Assembly (NCBI RefSeq): GCF_002794255.1
Contig: NZ_PGGW01000008.1
Coordinates: 236,465-300,464 of the forward strand
Direction of reading: 5' to 3'
Length of the DNA stretch: 64,000 nt
Origin: Streptomyces carminius
GTDB lineage: Bacteria; Actinomycetota; Actinomycetes; Streptomycetales; Streptomycetaceae
The translations under genes were made by a program, and so were the position numbers. Within the stretch, counting starts at the first letter, position 1. Each line of letters begins with the position of its first letter. The notes beneath the pieces were generated by a model that searched no databases, was not told the origin of the DNA, and saw only the letters and a program-made list of their open reading frames with translations. This document shows, one piece after another, positions 1-8,385 of the stretch.

Positions 1-201
1 GCCCTCCCGGTACCGGACCAGCCCGACGGCCAGCAGGGAGGGGGAGACCAGCGGGCGCAGATCCCCGGGGACGGGCAGTGGGCGGCGGAGCGGCAGGAGG
101 CCGGCCCACAGTTTCCCCCGGAACCTCCAGGGTGCGGGCGGACAGGACGCACGGGTCCCCTCGGGGTCCTCCGGCACGCTGTCCGGAACGGGACCGGGCA
201 T
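1..201 (-). CDS. Hypothetical protein, N-terminal part, cut by left window edge
   Basis: An open frame runs leftward off the window edge from ATG at 201. A clear Shine-Dalgarno sequence (AAGGAG, about 9 bases upstream on the minus strand, near 211-216) supports this start. The 67 visible codons begin MPGPVPDS and later contain RFRGKLWAG and LLAVGLVRY, a mix of basic and hydrophobic residues. No family is recognised. It lies on the same strand as the CtaG-like/DUF2243 pair but beyond a very strong hairpin at 290-357, so it is probably a separate transcription unit. The product cannot be named from this fragment. Confidence 0.5.
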   Translation of the reverse strand, partial: MPGPVPDSVPEDPEGTRASCPPAPWRFRGKLWAGLLPLRRPLPVPGDLRPLVSPSLLAVGLVRYREG

Positions 202-289
202 GTTCCGTGACTCCTTCCGTGCCGGGCCCCGCCGGGGAGGGCGGGGAAGGGCGGCACCGGCGGTGTGCCCGTCGGCCGAACGACCGTAC

Positions 290-357
290 CCGTCCGTCCG
301 GCACGGCCCCGGCGCGGCACCGCCCGGTGCCGCGCCGGGGCCGTGCCGGACGGACGG
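290..357. terminator. 32-bp perfect hairpin, probable terminator
   Basis: Bases 290-321 are exactly complementary to 326-357 with a 4-base GCCC loop. It lies downstream of the CtaG-like gene (ends 493, minus strand) and upstream of the next leftward gene (start 201), the place for a terminator of the CtaG/DUF2243 unit. There is no U-tract, as is usual for streptomycete terminators. Confidence 0.7.
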
Positions 358-492
358 CGGCCGCCTCGCACGGGCTCCGGTGCTCCGGGGTGTCCGCCGG
401 TCGGCGGGCGCCCCTCCGCACGGACCCGCCGGGCGGCGCGTCCTCCTCCCCTGAGCCCGGCTTCCTCTTCCAGAGGAACCGGAGTCAGTGGT

Positions 493-1509
493 TCACGGCT
501 CCTCTGGGGGCGGGTCGGGCCGGGGGAGCCGACGGCCGACCGGTTCGGGGACGGACGTGCCGGCCGCCGGCTGTGTCAGCGCCACTGCTCCGCTGACCGC
601 TGTGTGACTCCCTCGCGGGCTGTGTCCTCCGCTTACCCACCGACCGGGTGAACACGCATCCGGAGCACCACCGGGGACCGGGTGCCGCGCGGGAGCGGAA
701 CCCCGGACGGCCCGCCGGCCCCGGGCGAGGGCCCGGCCGGTGGCGGCGTACCACTGGACGGCCAGGACCGCGGCCAGGGCCACCTCGACCAAGTCGCCGC
801 CGTAATACATCAGTTGGGCGCCGGTACGCAGATCGGCGCCCGCGAGGCCGGTACCGGGCGGGGGAGCGGCGTACAGGGACTTGGCCAGTACGGCGTGCGC
901 GGCCCCGGCCCCCAGCAGCGCCGCACCGCGCCAGGGCAGACCCCAGCGGCGGCGCACCGGGTCGAGACGGCAGACGGCGAAGGTGAACAGCACACCCGCG
1001 GCGAGGACATGCAGGTGCAGCACGGCCGCCAGGAGCGGCCGGCCGTGTGCGGCGGCCCACAGCGGGGTGCGGTACAGCAGCCACAGCCCGCCCACGTCCA
1101 CGGCCGCGGCCAGCGGCGGGAAGAGCAGCCACCCGGCGGGCCGGGAGTGCGCCGCGGCCAGCAGGGCACGCCGGAGAGGTCCCGGGCCCAGCACCCGCAG
1201 GACGAGGGTGAGCGGCCGGGCGAGCACCAGCAGCAGCGGAGCGGCCATGCCGGTGACCAGATGCCCGGCCATGTGCGCGGTGAACGGCCCGCCGGGCGGG
1301 TCGAGGACGGCGGCCGCGGCCAGGGCCGTGCCGCCCGCCGCGAAGCACAGGTCCCGCGAGGGTGGCCAGACATCACCGCGGCGGCGCAGCCGTAGGGCCG
1401 CGAGCAGGTAGCCGGCGACCACCGCCGCCGCGACCGCCGCGGCGAGCACGGCTGCGGGGGAGGGGCCCGAGCCGGCGGGGTGGAGGTGTTCCGGCGCCAC
1501 CGGCGTCAC
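493..1509 (-). CDS. Cytochrome c oxidase assembly protein, CtaG (caa3) family
   Basis: Polytopic membrane protein of 338 codons resembling the caa3_CtaG family, implicated in cytochrome oxidase assembly or copper delivery. Hydrophobic segments alternate through residues 20-250, with family-like His-containing segments such as AHMAGHLVTGM and LHLHVLAAG and a late YYGGDLVEV motif. GTG at 1509 overlaps the stop of the DUF2243 gene in a GTGA arrangement, so the two are translationally coupled. The last 75 or so residues are hydrophilic, Pro/Arg-rich and extend past where the family normally ends; they may be a lineage-specific tail or read-through of an old frameshift. Function is inferred from family only. 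Confidence 0.85.
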   Translation of the reverse strand: MTPVAPEHLHPAGSGPSPAAVLAAAVAAAVVAGYLLAALRLRRRGDVWPPSRDLCFAAGGTALAAAAVLDPPGGPFTAHMAGHLVTGMAAPLLLVLARPLTLVLRVLGPGPLRRALLAAAHSRPAGWLLFPPLAAAVDVGGLWLLYRTPLWAAAHGRPLLAAVLHLHVLAAGVLFTFAVCRLDPVRRRWGLPWRGAALLGAGAAHAVLAKSLYAAPPPGTGLAGADLRTGAQLMYYGGDLVEVALAAVLAVQWYAATGRALARGRRAVRGSAPARHPVPGGAPDACSPGRWVSGGHSPRGSHTAVSGAVALTQPAAGTSVPEPVGRRLPRPDPPPEEP

Positions 1510-1997
1510 CCGGCCTTCGCACGCCGCCGGCCGCGGCCCGCGCGCACGGCCAGGGCGGCGCCCGCGCCCAGCAGCACCAGACCCGCCGCGTTCCAGGCCA
1601 GGTCGTAGGGGAGCAGGTCGACGCCGTAACGGACCTGGTGCAGCCGCAGCAGCTTGTGGTCGACGATCCCGTCGAACAGCTGGAAACCGCCCAGCCCCAG
1701 GAGCAGCCCGGCCCGGGCGTGGGGGACGGACAGGGCGCGGCGGCGGCGCAGGTCCGCGTAGAGCACGAACCCGGCCACCAGACCCAGCAACTCGGCGGTG
1801 TGCAGCAGGCCGTCGGAGAGCAGTCCGACGGCGGGGGTGGCGCGGTCGTAGAAGTGGTGCCAGTTCAGCAGCTGGTGGAAGACGATCTCGTCGACCGCCG
1901 CCATGACCGCCGCGCCGATCAGCGCGCAGACGGCCAGCGACCGGCGCGGCCGGCGGCGGGCGTCCGGTGTGGGGGATGGCTGGGATGGCTGGGCCAT
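1506..1997 (-). CDS. DUF2243 family membrane protein
   Basis: A 163-aa protein matching DUF2243, a small four-helix membrane family of unknown function. The motif FHQLLNWHHFYD near residues 40-51, the acidic EIVF just before it, and GIVDHKLLRLHQVR near 108-121 are typical of the family and contain several His residues that could bind metal or haem (inference). It is the first gene of a two-gene unit with the CtaG-like gene, with which it overlaps by four bases. The ATG at 1997 is preceded by GC-rich DNA with two hairpins (2024-2076). Confidence 0.85.
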   Translation of the reverse strand: MAQPSQPSPTPDARRRPRRSLAVCALIGAAVMAAVDEIVFHQLLNWHHFYDRATPAVGLLSDGLLHTAELLGLVAGFVLYADLRRRRALSVPHARAGLLLGLGGFQLFDGIVDHKLLRLHQVRYGVDLLPYDLAWNAAGLVLLGAGAALAVRAGRGRRRAKAG

Positions 1998-2023
1998 GGT
2001 CTGTGCTGCCCTTCCGGGAGGGT

Positions 2024-2076
2024 GGGCGTACCGCGTCCGGTACGCCTACCCCGCCGTCCGCCGTGTCACGGCGGAC
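2024..2076. terminator. Two adjacent hairpins after the phosphatase gene
   Basis: The first pairs about 2024-2032 with 2039-2047 (core GGCGTACC/GGTACGCC). The second pairs GTCCGCCGT (2056-2064) with 2068-2076. They lie between the phosphatase stop (2114) and the DUF2243 start (1997), both minus strand, so they probably end phosphatase transcription. Confidence 0.45.
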
Positions 2077-2113
2077 GTCCCCCGGGGGCGCCGGGGGCGG
2101 GATCCTGCCGTCG

Positions 2114-3370
2114 TCAGCCGTGCAGGCCGGCCCGCTCCGCCGCCGGGGCGAAGTCCTCGGCGGAGGGGCCGAGCCACTGGCAGAGCAGGACGGTGGCGTC
2201 GTCCTGGAGCCGGCCGCCGTGGTGGTCGAGCACGGAGTGGACCAGCCGGCGCAGGGTCTCGGGGACGGGCAGACCGTCGGAGTGGTGGCGGACGATGAAG
2301 TCGACGAAGCGGCTCAGACCGAACTCGCGGTCACCGGGGCTGCGGGCCTCGGTGATGCCGTCGGTGTAGAACACGACGCGGTCGCCCGGTTCCAGCTGCT
2401 CCCGGCAGAGGGTGGTCCGCAGGCCCAGACCGGTGCCCAGCGGATGGGCGGGCGGGCAGCGCAGCAGGGTGCTCCAGCGTCCGCCGCGAATGACGACAGG
2501 GGGGTGGTGGCCGCGGTTGATCCAGGTGAACTCGCCGGTGCGGGTGTCCAGTTCCGCCAGGATGCCGGTGACATAGCGGCTGTGGCCGAACTGCTCGACC
2601 AGGGTCCGTTCGACCGCCTCGCCGGTCTCGGCCAGATCGGCGCCCTGCCGGCGGTGGTTGCGGCAGGCGGCCACGGCGAGGTTGACGGTGAGGCCGGCGG
2701 CGGTGTCGTGTCCCATGGCGTCGAACACCGCGAGATGCGCCACGGGCCCGGCGGTGGCGTAGTCGAAGGCGTCGCCGCTGACCTCGTAGGCGGGCTCCAG
2801 CGCGGCGCCGATCACCACCCGGCCGTCCGCGTAGGTCAGCGGGGGCATCAACTGCCACTGCATCTCGGCGGCGACCCCCATCGGCCGGGTGCGGACCAGA
2901 CGGGCGTGGGTGTCGTTGTGGCCGCTCTTGCCGGCCAGGAGCAGCGCCGTCAGGGTGGCCAGCTGCTTCATGTCGTCGTGGGTGCGCTGGTCGTCGCCGG
3001 CGGTGGCGACGTGCATGGCGCCCAGCCGCTCGGTGCCGTCCACCAGGGGGACCCACCACCGGTACCCTTCGGGACCGGCTCCGGCGGCGGGCAGGGGCTG
3101 CCCGTGCTGGAAGGCCCGTCCGGGCACGGTGCCCTCGATCCTCAGCTCCGCCTCGCCGTCCGCCGCACCCGCCCCGGCCTCCTGCCCGCCCGGGGGCAGC
3201 AGGCGCAGTACGTACTGCTGCAGATCGGCCAGGTAGATCCGGATGTCGGTGAATCCCACGGGGGCCGCGTGCTCGGCCACGGCGTCCGGCACCAGCTCCA
3301 GGGGCAGCAGGTGACTGGCGGACAACAGGCCGGCGAGCATCTGCCGACTGCGGAGAGCACGTTCCGGCAC
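2114..3370 (-). CDS. PP2C-type (SpoIIE-like) serine/threonine phosphatase with N-terminal GAF-like region
   Basis: Predicted 418-aa PPM phosphatase. I place the start at GTG 3370 because CAGGAAGGAGCC lies directly upstream; upstream in-frame sequence is Pro/Arg-rich non-coding type. Residues about 30-165 look like a GAF-type sensor, and residues 190-410 form a SpoIIE/RsbU phosphatase domain. Visible family signatures include SGDAFDY, FDAMGHDTAAG, NRGHHPP, YTDGITEAR and QDDATVLL, which carry the acidic metal ligands. Streptomycetes encode dozens of such enzymes that act on anti-sigma-factor antagonists; the partner here is not visible. No adjacent anti-sigma or antagonist gene is present. Confidence 0.9.
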   Translation of the reverse strand: MPERALRSRQMLAGLLSASHLLPLELVPDAVAEHAAPVGFTDIRIYLADLQQYVLRLLPPGGQEAGAGAADGEAELRIEGTVPGRAFQHGQPLPAAGAGPEGYRWWVPLVDGTERLGAMHVATAGDDQRTHDDMKQLATLTALLLAGKSGHNDTHARLVRTRPMGVAAEMQWQLMPPLTYADGRVVIGAALEPAYEVSGDAFDYATAGPVAHLAVFDAMGHDTAAGLTVNLAVAACRNHRRQGADLAETGEAVERTLVEQFGHSRYVTGILAELDTRTGEFTWINRGHHPPVVIRGGRWSTLLRCPPAHPLGTGLGLRTTLCREQLEPGDRVVFYTDGITEARSPGDREFGLSRFVDFIVRHHSDGLPVPETLRRLVHSVLDHHGGRLQDDATVLLCQWLGPSAEDFAPAAERAGLHG

Positions 3371-3809
3371 GGTGGCTCCTTCCTGCTCCTGCTCTCCGGC
3401 GGCCGTCCGTGCGTCCGGACCCCCGTTCCGGGCATCATGACAGGTCGCGTGGTCCTGCCGGCGGCCGGCAGGACGGGGGAATCCGCCGGCCGCCGACGAG
3501 GAGGCGACCGGGGGCCTGTCATACGACTCCACCTGTCGGCACCCCGGGCGCACCCCCCGCCTACCCGGCACGGCGGGGCGCAAGCCTGCGGCGGCGACCG
3601 TTCCGGAACTCATCGGTCCGCTCCCGCCCTCCCCGTACCCGAAGGCGTACCCGGAGGCCGCCGGCCCGCCCGCCCCGGACCCTGCTGCGGCGGAACGCCC
3701 CTGCCGGCCGGGGCGCAGGCGGCCGTCTGCGCCCCGTGGAGCTCGTGCGCTCCTCGGCCTTGGCGTCCGGGGCCGGCGGTCACGCGCGGCAGGCCGTCAC
3801 AGCCCTGGG
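3371..3809. other. Intergenic region with 23-base palindrome
   Basis: About 440 bases between the lipoprotein stop and the phosphatase start, both minus strand. The notable element is GTCCTGCCGGC-G-GCCGGCAGGAC at 3452-3474, a perfect 11-base inverted repeat with a one-base centre, some 80 bases upstream of the phosphatase start and so a possible operator. No gene or clear promoter hexamers were identified. Confidence 0.4.
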
Positions 3810-4427
3810 CTACGGGGCAGCCGGGGGCGGGGCCGAGGACGAGGGGCAGGTCGCGGCCTGGGGGACGTCGTCACCGTGCCGGGTGAGGGAGCACAGCGTG
3901 GTGAAGCTGATCTTCCAGGTCCCCTCCTGGCGGACGGCGGTCCCCGTGGCGCCGGTGGCGACCGGGCTGCCCTCCCGGATGAGGGTGTAGCCGACCCTGG
4001 CGCGTTCGGGGGAGGTGAAGACCGTCCGGTCCACCCGTACGCGGAGCAGTTCGGCCCGCTCGTCACGGGTGAACCCCTCGATCATCAGCCGGTACAGCTC
4101 GCCGTCCTCGACCAGGGCGGCCCTGTCGTCGACCGACGTGGCGGTGAAGAACCCCTCCCAGTTCTCCCGGATCTCCTGGGCGGCCCCGGCCGGGTCCTCC
4201 GGTGCGGTGGCGGTCGCCGAAGGAGAGGGGGAGGCGGAAGGCGAGGAGGAAGGGGACGGAACGCCGCCCGGCGGATCGCCGGCGGGACGGGACGGGGCGG
4301 TCGCGGAGGAGCTGGGGCTCGGGGCGGGGGAGGGCTCCTCCCCGCCCCCACCACCGCAGGCCGCGGCGGCCAGCAGCGCCGTGAGCGCTGCGAGGACTGC
4401 TGTGCGCTGCCGGACGACGCTGGCCAT
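3810..4427 (-). CDS. Secreted lipoprotein, function unknown
   Basis: A 205-aa protein with a lipoprotein signal peptide: hydrophobic stretch from residue 9 and lipobox LLAAAAC, predicting lipid attachment at Cys24. A Gly/Ser/Pro/Thr-rich linker (residues 25-80) resembles a cell-wall-spanning tether. The remaining globular domain (about 80-190) has an NWEGFF motif and a predicted alpha/beta fold resembling NTF2-like or Mce-associated extracytoplasmic domains, but I cannot assign a family. GAGGTGAGG precedes the ATG at 4427. It has no obvious operon partner; the gene to the right is transcribed away from it. Confidence 0.75.
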   Translation of the reverse strand: MASVVRQRTAVLAALTALLAAAACGGGGGEEPSPAPSPSSSATAPSRPAGDPPGGVPSPSSSPSASPSPSATATAPEDPAGAAQEIRENWEGFFTATSVDDRAALVEDGELYRLMIEGFTRDERAELLRVRVDRTVFTSPERARVGYTLIREGSPVATGATGTAVRQEGTWKISFTTLCSLTRHGDDVPQAATCPSSSAPPPAAP

Positions 4428-4574
4428 GACCTCACCTCGGACGGATAGGGCGGTGTCCGTTGACTACCCGTGGTCGGGGAGCGCATGCCGGGCGTACGCG
4501 GGGCAACGGCACCCCGGCCGGCGGCACGGGGTTTCCGGTTGCCGTCGGCCCGCCCCGTACGGCAGCCTGCCCGG

Positions 4575-5111
4575 ATGACCGAGATCCGGACTCTGACGGC
4601 GGACGACTGGCGGACCTGGCGCGAACTGCGGCTGGCGGCGCTCGCGGAGGCGCCCGGCGCGTTCGGATCCCGGCTCGCGGACTGGCAGGGCCCCGGCGAC
4701 CGGGAGGAGCGCTGGCGCGCCCGGCTGGACCTCCCCGGCGCGTGCCACTTCCTCGCCCTGCTCGACGGCCGGCCCGCCGGGATGGCCGGCGGTGTCCCCG
4801 TTCCGGAGCCGGCCGGGGAGGGCGGTACGGCGGAGCTGATCTCGATGTGGGTCGCCCCCGCCGCCCGGGGCCGCGGAACGGGGGACGAACTGGTGCGGGC
4901 GGTGGTGCGGTGGGCCGCGGCGGCCGGGAACCGGGCGGTGCGACTGTCGGTCTTCTCCGGCAACACGCACGCGGCGGCCCTCTACCGCCGCCACGGCTTC
5001 GTGCCCACCGGGCCGGCCGGCGACCCGCTGCCCGACGGCCGCCGGGAGCACGTCATGGTCAGGACGCTGTCCACCGTCCGGCGGGAGAGCGCCGGTGCGC
5101 GGGGCGGGTGA
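4575..5111 (+). CDS. GNAT family N-acetyltransferase
   Basis: A 178-aa acetyltransferase starting MTEIRTLTADDW at ATG 4575. GNAT features are visible: strand ELISMWVAPAARGRGTGDEL carries the acetyl-CoA pyrophosphate loop (R/Q-x-x-G-x-G/A variant), and SVFSGNTHAAALYRRHGF is the classic motif B ending in the tyrosine that can act as general acid. The substrate is unknown. There is no strong ribosome site, so translation may be leaderless. It converges on the last gene of the hydrogenase operon with 67 bases between them. Confidence 0.85.
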   Translation: MTEIRTLTADDWRTWRELRLAALAEAPGAFGSRLADWQGPGDREERWRARLDLPGACHFLALLDGRPAGMAGGVPVPEPAGEGGTAELISMWVAPAARGRGTGDELVRAVVRWAAAAGNRAVRLSVFSGNTHAAALYRRHGFVPTGPAGDPLPDGRREHVMVRTLSTVRRESAGARGG

Positions 5112-5178
5112 CCCGCGGTGTCCGGCCGACGCCGGCCGGACACCGGTCCGGCCCCGCCGGGGGCGCCCGCCGCTTCCG

Positions 5179-5310
5179 TCACATCGACCGGATCTTCGCG
5201 TACCGCCACAGCGCCGGTGCCTCTGCCACCAGTACCGCGACGGCGGCGGCGCCCAGGGCGCCCACGATCAGGCGCACCACGGCCGCGGGAATGCGGATGC
5301 CGTTTCTCAC
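5179..5310 (-). CDS. DUF6893-like small membrane protein
   Basis: A 43-aa protein, last gene of the hydrogenase structural operon. GTG at 5310 overlaps the protease stop by GTGA, indicating translational coupling. The sequence has a basic N-terminus, one hydrophobic helix (residues 9-28, AAVVRLIVGALGAAAVAVL) and a charged end LWRYAKIRSM. Such tiny proteins sit in several actinobacterial loci; a role as membrane anchor or assembly factor is speculative. Confidence 0.75.
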   Translation of the reverse strand: MRNGIRIPAAVVRLIVGALGAAAVAVLVAEAPALWRYAKIRSM

Positions 5311-6197
5311 GGGGACTTCACCTCCTTCCCGGCGAGGGCCTCTGCGGTGACCGGCTCTCCGGCGGCCAGCCTCACCACCAGGGACTCCACCAGTACGACG
5401 GCCGCCGTGACGGCCCTCCGCACGGGCTCGCTGAGACCGACGGCCACATCCGGCTCGTCGCCGCGCATCCGCACCAGCGGCTCGCAGCCGACGACCAGGA
5501 CCCGGGGGAGCGGCGCGCCGCCGTCGGCCGCCAGCCGCCGGGCCAGGGCCAGTACGCCGACCGGGTCCATGGCATGCGCCGCGGGCATGCCCGGGGACTC
5601 CTCCTCCCGGGGGATCTCCGCCTCGATGACCGACAGGGTGCCCGGCGCCCGCCCGCGGGGGACCGCGTCGACCAGCAGGGCGGTGCCGTACCCCTCCAAC
5701 AGCCGGTAGGCCAGGTCCATGCCGCGGATGCCGAAGTCCGCGACCTGGACGCCCGCGGGCAGCGGGTGCCCGCGCAGCGCGGTGGCGACCTCCGGCCCGA
5801 ACCCGTCGTCGGCGAGGAAGACGTTGCCGATCCCGGCCACCAGGATCCGGGCGCGGGCCGCCCCCGGCGCCGCGGGCGGCCCGGCCGGTTCCAGCTCCTC
5901 GGCGGAGAAGAAGAAGCGGTGGCCGATCTGGCTGCTCGCCCCCAGATCGCGCCCCGGATCGCCCACCAGGACGACCGCGACGTGGCTGCGGCCCTCGAAG
6001 TCCTCCTCGACGGCGACGATCTCGGCGGTGCGGCCGGTGAGTGCCAGGTCGAGGATGTCGGCGCCGGGGGACGGCCGCAGCCGCACCCGGTCGCCCCGGC
6101 CCAGCCGTACTCCGCCGATCACCGCCGTCCGGGCGGTGCCGGCGCCCGTGGTCCCCGGCTCCGCGGTCCCGGGGTCCGGGTGCGGCCGGCCGCTCAT
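5307..6197 (-). CDS. [NiFe]-hydrogenase maturation protease with extra N-terminal domain
   Basis: A 296-aa protein. The C-terminal 180 residues are a HyaD/HycI/HybD-type endopeptidase: AGIGNVFLADDGFGPEVA (about 121-138) carries the nickel-sensing Glu/Asp region, followed by VADFGIRGMDLAY and LLVDAVPRGRAPG. It should remove the C-terminal peptide of the large subunit (9845-11635) after nickel insertion. The first 110 residues form an unrelated small beta-rich domain (RGDRVRLRPSPGADILD, then VVLVGDPGRDLG) not found in the classic enteric proteases. ATG at 6197 overlaps the preceding stop (ATGA). Confidence 0.92.
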   Translation of the reverse strand: MSGRPHPDPGTAEPGTTGAGTARTAVIGGVRLGRGDRVRLRPSPGADILDLALTGRTAEIVAVEEDFEGRSHVAVVLVGDPGRDLGASSQIGHRFFFSAEELEPAGPPAAPGAARARILVAGIGNVFLADDGFGPEVATALRGHPLPAGVQVADFGIRGMDLAYRLLEGYGTALLVDAVPRGRAPGTLSVIEAEIPREEESPGMPAAHAMDPVGVLALARRLAADGGAPLPRVLVVGCEPLVRMRGDEPDVAVGLSEPVRRAVTAAVVLVESLVVRLAAGEPVTAEALAGKEVKSP

Positions 6198-7411
6198 GCG
6201 TCCTCCCGGACGGGACGGAACTCGCGGATGGTGCCGTGCAGCGCGAGCAGCTCCTCGGGGCCGAGCCCGGCGCAGCGGTCCAGGATCTCCCGGGCCCGGG
6301 GGTCGCAGGCCCGGGCCTCCCGCTGCTCCTCCTCCGTCAGGCTCATCACGCCGAGGATCAGCAGCCGGTCGATCTCCGTGCCGTCGAACAGGTCGCCGGG
6401 GCTCTCCGGGGCGACCTCGGGGAAGTCGTAGAGGGTGACGGGGGAGGAGAGCACGGTGCGGGCGGACGACCCGCCGCCGTCCGCCTCCTCGCCCGCCTCC
6501 GGGGGAGCGCCGCCGTCGCCGCCGGCGGTCTCGTCGTCCACGAGCACCGGCCAGGTGCCCTGGTTCCCGCAGGCGCCGGCCGCCTCCCGCAGCCGCCGGG
6601 GCGGATCGACGAGCGAGACGAAGTACCCGGTGTCGCTGTGCAGCACCGTGTGGGTGGAGACGAAGGCGTACGAGCAGGCCTCCTCCCGGGCACCGCGGGC
6701 GTCCGCGTCGGGGACCGGGCACGGGGTGGTGTTCACGATGTCCACGGTCAGCCGGTACACACCGGCCGCACCGGCCGCACCGGCCTCGTCGGGGTCGTCG
6801 GCCCCGGCCGCCGCGGCGGGCTCATCGGCCCGGACGGGTTCGGCGGTGATCTCCACGGTGCCGCGCAGCGCCCGCCAGCGGCGCACCACGGCACCCGCGG
6901 GACGGCCCGCGCCGTCCCGCAGCGGCTCGCGGTCGGTGCCCGCCGGCACATCGACGGCGGCCCGCACCGGCCCGGGGAGGGCGGCCGCCAGAACCAGGGG
7001 GACGGACACCTCGCGCTCGGTCGCCTCCTGCCAGGCGAGGTGGCGCTCGCCGTCCACCGTCAGCTCGTCCACGGCCTCGGGGCCGTCGGGCCCCGCACGT
7101 TCCAGGCCGCGGTCCACGACGTGCAGGAACCGCACGCGGACCGACACCCGTGTCCGTCCGGCGGGGCGGCCGGAGGTGTCGAGCAGCACCTGGGTGCGCA
7201 TCCGGTACGGCTCGCCCAGCGCGGTGGCACAGGTTTGCGGGAAGACCCCGCCGAAGGTCCAGCGTTTGGTGTTCTTCAGCGCGGACCTGCGGTACGGCCA
7301 GAGCAGATAACCCTCGTAGAGGCAGGTGCGCACGATTTTCTCGGCCTTCCCGGCGGGCGCGCCCCAGGGGGGTGCCGCGTCCGGGGGCGCTGCCGGTGTC
7401 ACGTCGTTCAT
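6194..7411 (-). CDS. Conserved hydrogenase-locus protein (405 aa), function unknown
   Basis: A 405-aa soluble protein in the hydrogenase operon. No catalytic motif is recognised. Near the N-terminus it has LYEGYLLWPYRRSALKN, later EACSYAFVSTHTVLHSDTG and DFPEVAPESPGDLF. The family co-occurs with group 1h hydrogenases in actinomycetes (from memory), and the operon position, 15 bases after the DUF6084 gene and overlapping the protease gene, points to maturation, electron transfer or anchoring. GGAG lies six bases before the ATG. The middle (about 215-245) is low-complexity Ala/Asp/Glu. Confidence 0.8.
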   Translation of the reverse strand: MNDVTPAAPPDAAPPWGAPAGKAEKIVRTCLYEGYLLWPYRRSALKNTKRWTFGGVFPQTCATALGEPYRMRTQVLLDTSGRPAGRTRVSVRVRFLHVVDRGLERAGPDGPEAVDELTVDGERHLAWQEATEREVSVPLVLAAALPGPVRAAVDVPAGTDREPLRDGAGRPAGAVVRRWRALRGTVEITAEPVRADEPAAAAGADDPDEAGAAGAAGVYRLTVDIVNTTPCPVPDADARGAREEACSYAFVSTHTVLHSDTGYFVSLVDPPRRLREAAGACGNQGTWPVLVDDETAGGDGGAPPEAGEEADGGGSSARTVLSSPVTLYDFPEVAPESPGDLFDGTEIDRLLILGVMSLTEEEQREARACDPRAREILDRCAGLGPEELLALHGTIREFRPVREDA

Positions 7412-7426
7412 GGTGCTCCGGTGGTC

Positions 7427-8179
7427 TCAAGGAGTTCTGGAAGTGCCGGAAGGCCCAGGGCTCGCCGGGACGGTGCCGTCCGCCCGGTCGAGCAGGGCGG
7501 CGACGGTCTCGTCCCAGGTGCCCAGCACCCGCCGGATCCGGTGGGTGTCGAGCCGGTCGTAGGTCTCCCGGGACAGCCGCAGCCAGGGGCTGCCGCCGAA
7601 GTAGCGGTCCAGCAGGCCGTGCCACAGCCCGGCGGGCAGCCGGTAGGCGGCACCCTCGGCCCAGGAGATCTGGGCCGTGCCCAGCCGGCCGTCGGCGGCT
7701 TGGAAGAAGACCGTGCCGCCGAAGAGGAAGTCCAGCGGCACCTCCCCGTCCCGTACGGCGAGCAGGTACTTGGTGACGGCCAGTTCGGTGTCGCAGGTGC
7801 ACGGAAGGGTCAGTTCGGCCACGGTGGTGTCCTCGAACGGGGGCACCACCGTCGTGATCCGGGTCCAGACCAGAGGGCGCAGGGTGGTGCCCCACTGTTC
7901 CGGCAGGCCGAACAGCTCGGTCAGGGACCGCTGTTCCCGTTCGCCGTGGCGGCGGCGGGCCACGTCGATCCGGACGGTGGTCGCCAGGCTGACCGAACGG
8001 ACGGGGCCGCCGCCGGTCCGGGTGATCCGCAGTCCGAACCGCAGGGTGGGCACCGCGGCGAACCGCTCCGGCTCCGCGCCGGTGATCTCGAAGGACAGGG
8101 ACGGGATGGCGTGCCGGGCGGCCGGGCCGCCCGGCACGGCTCCCGGTGCGCCGGCCGGGGTGCTGCCGGGGCCGGTCAC
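7427..8179 (-). CDS. DUF6084 family protein
   Basis: A 250-aa protein assigned to DUF6084, found in actinobacterial hydrogenase loci. GTG at 8179 is chosen because it overlaps the stop of the 69-aa gene (GTGA); an earlier ATG would cover that gene. Features include ISFEITGAEPERFA-like N-terminal strands, PCTCDTELAVTKYL with two cysteines, and ETYDRLDTHRIRRVL near the end. The fold looks beta-rich with no membrane segment. A structural or maturation role for the H2-oxidising complex is inferred from context only. Confidence 0.82.
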   Translation of the reverse strand: MTGPGSTPAGAPGAVPGGPAARHAIPSLSFEITGAEPERFAAVPTLRFGLRITRTGGGPVRSVSLATTVRIDVARRRHGEREQRSLTELFGLPEQWGTTLRPLVWTRITTVVPPFEDTTVAELTLPCTCDTELAVTKYLLAVRDGEVPLDFLFGGTVFFQAADGRLGTAQISWAEGAAYRLPAGLWHGLLDRYFGGSPWLRLSRETYDRLDTHRIRRVLGTWDETVAALLDRADGTVPASPGPSGTSRTP

Positions 8180-8385
8180 GGCGGGGACAGATTCGGCATC
8201 TCGGGCAGGATCGGGTCGCGGCGGCCGGGGTCGATGCCGGTCGACCGGCGGGCCGTGGAGCGGTCGTCGGGCAGATGGCCCGGGGACTTCTCGTAGGAGC
8301 CCAACTCGTTGCCCTGCCTGACGCCCCTCACATGGGCCGCCCTGTCGGGCCGCACATCGGGTTTGCCCACGGTGATACCGCTCAT
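8176..8385 (-). CDS. Small conserved hydrogenase-locus protein (69 aa)
   Basis: A 69-aa hydrophilic protein starting MSGITVGKPDVRPDRAAHVR, with RQGNELGSYEKSPGHL in the middle and a proline-rich tail. It overlaps both neighbours by four bases (ATGA with DUF5947, GTGA with DUF6084), strong evidence that it is translated in the operon. It has no cysteines or membrane helix and no recognised domain; likely a subunit or assembly peptide of the hydrogenase complex. Confidence 0.78.
   Translation of the reverse strand: MSGITVGKPDVRPDRAAHVRGVRQGNELGSYEKSPGHLPDDRSTARRSTGIDPGRRDPILPEMPNLSPP

Noticed and set aside
78..651. Overlapping plus-strand open frames at the left end
   Set aside because: Arg/Pro/Gly-rich, no ribosome sites, and they cross the 32-bp hairpin; the minus-strand genes explain the region.
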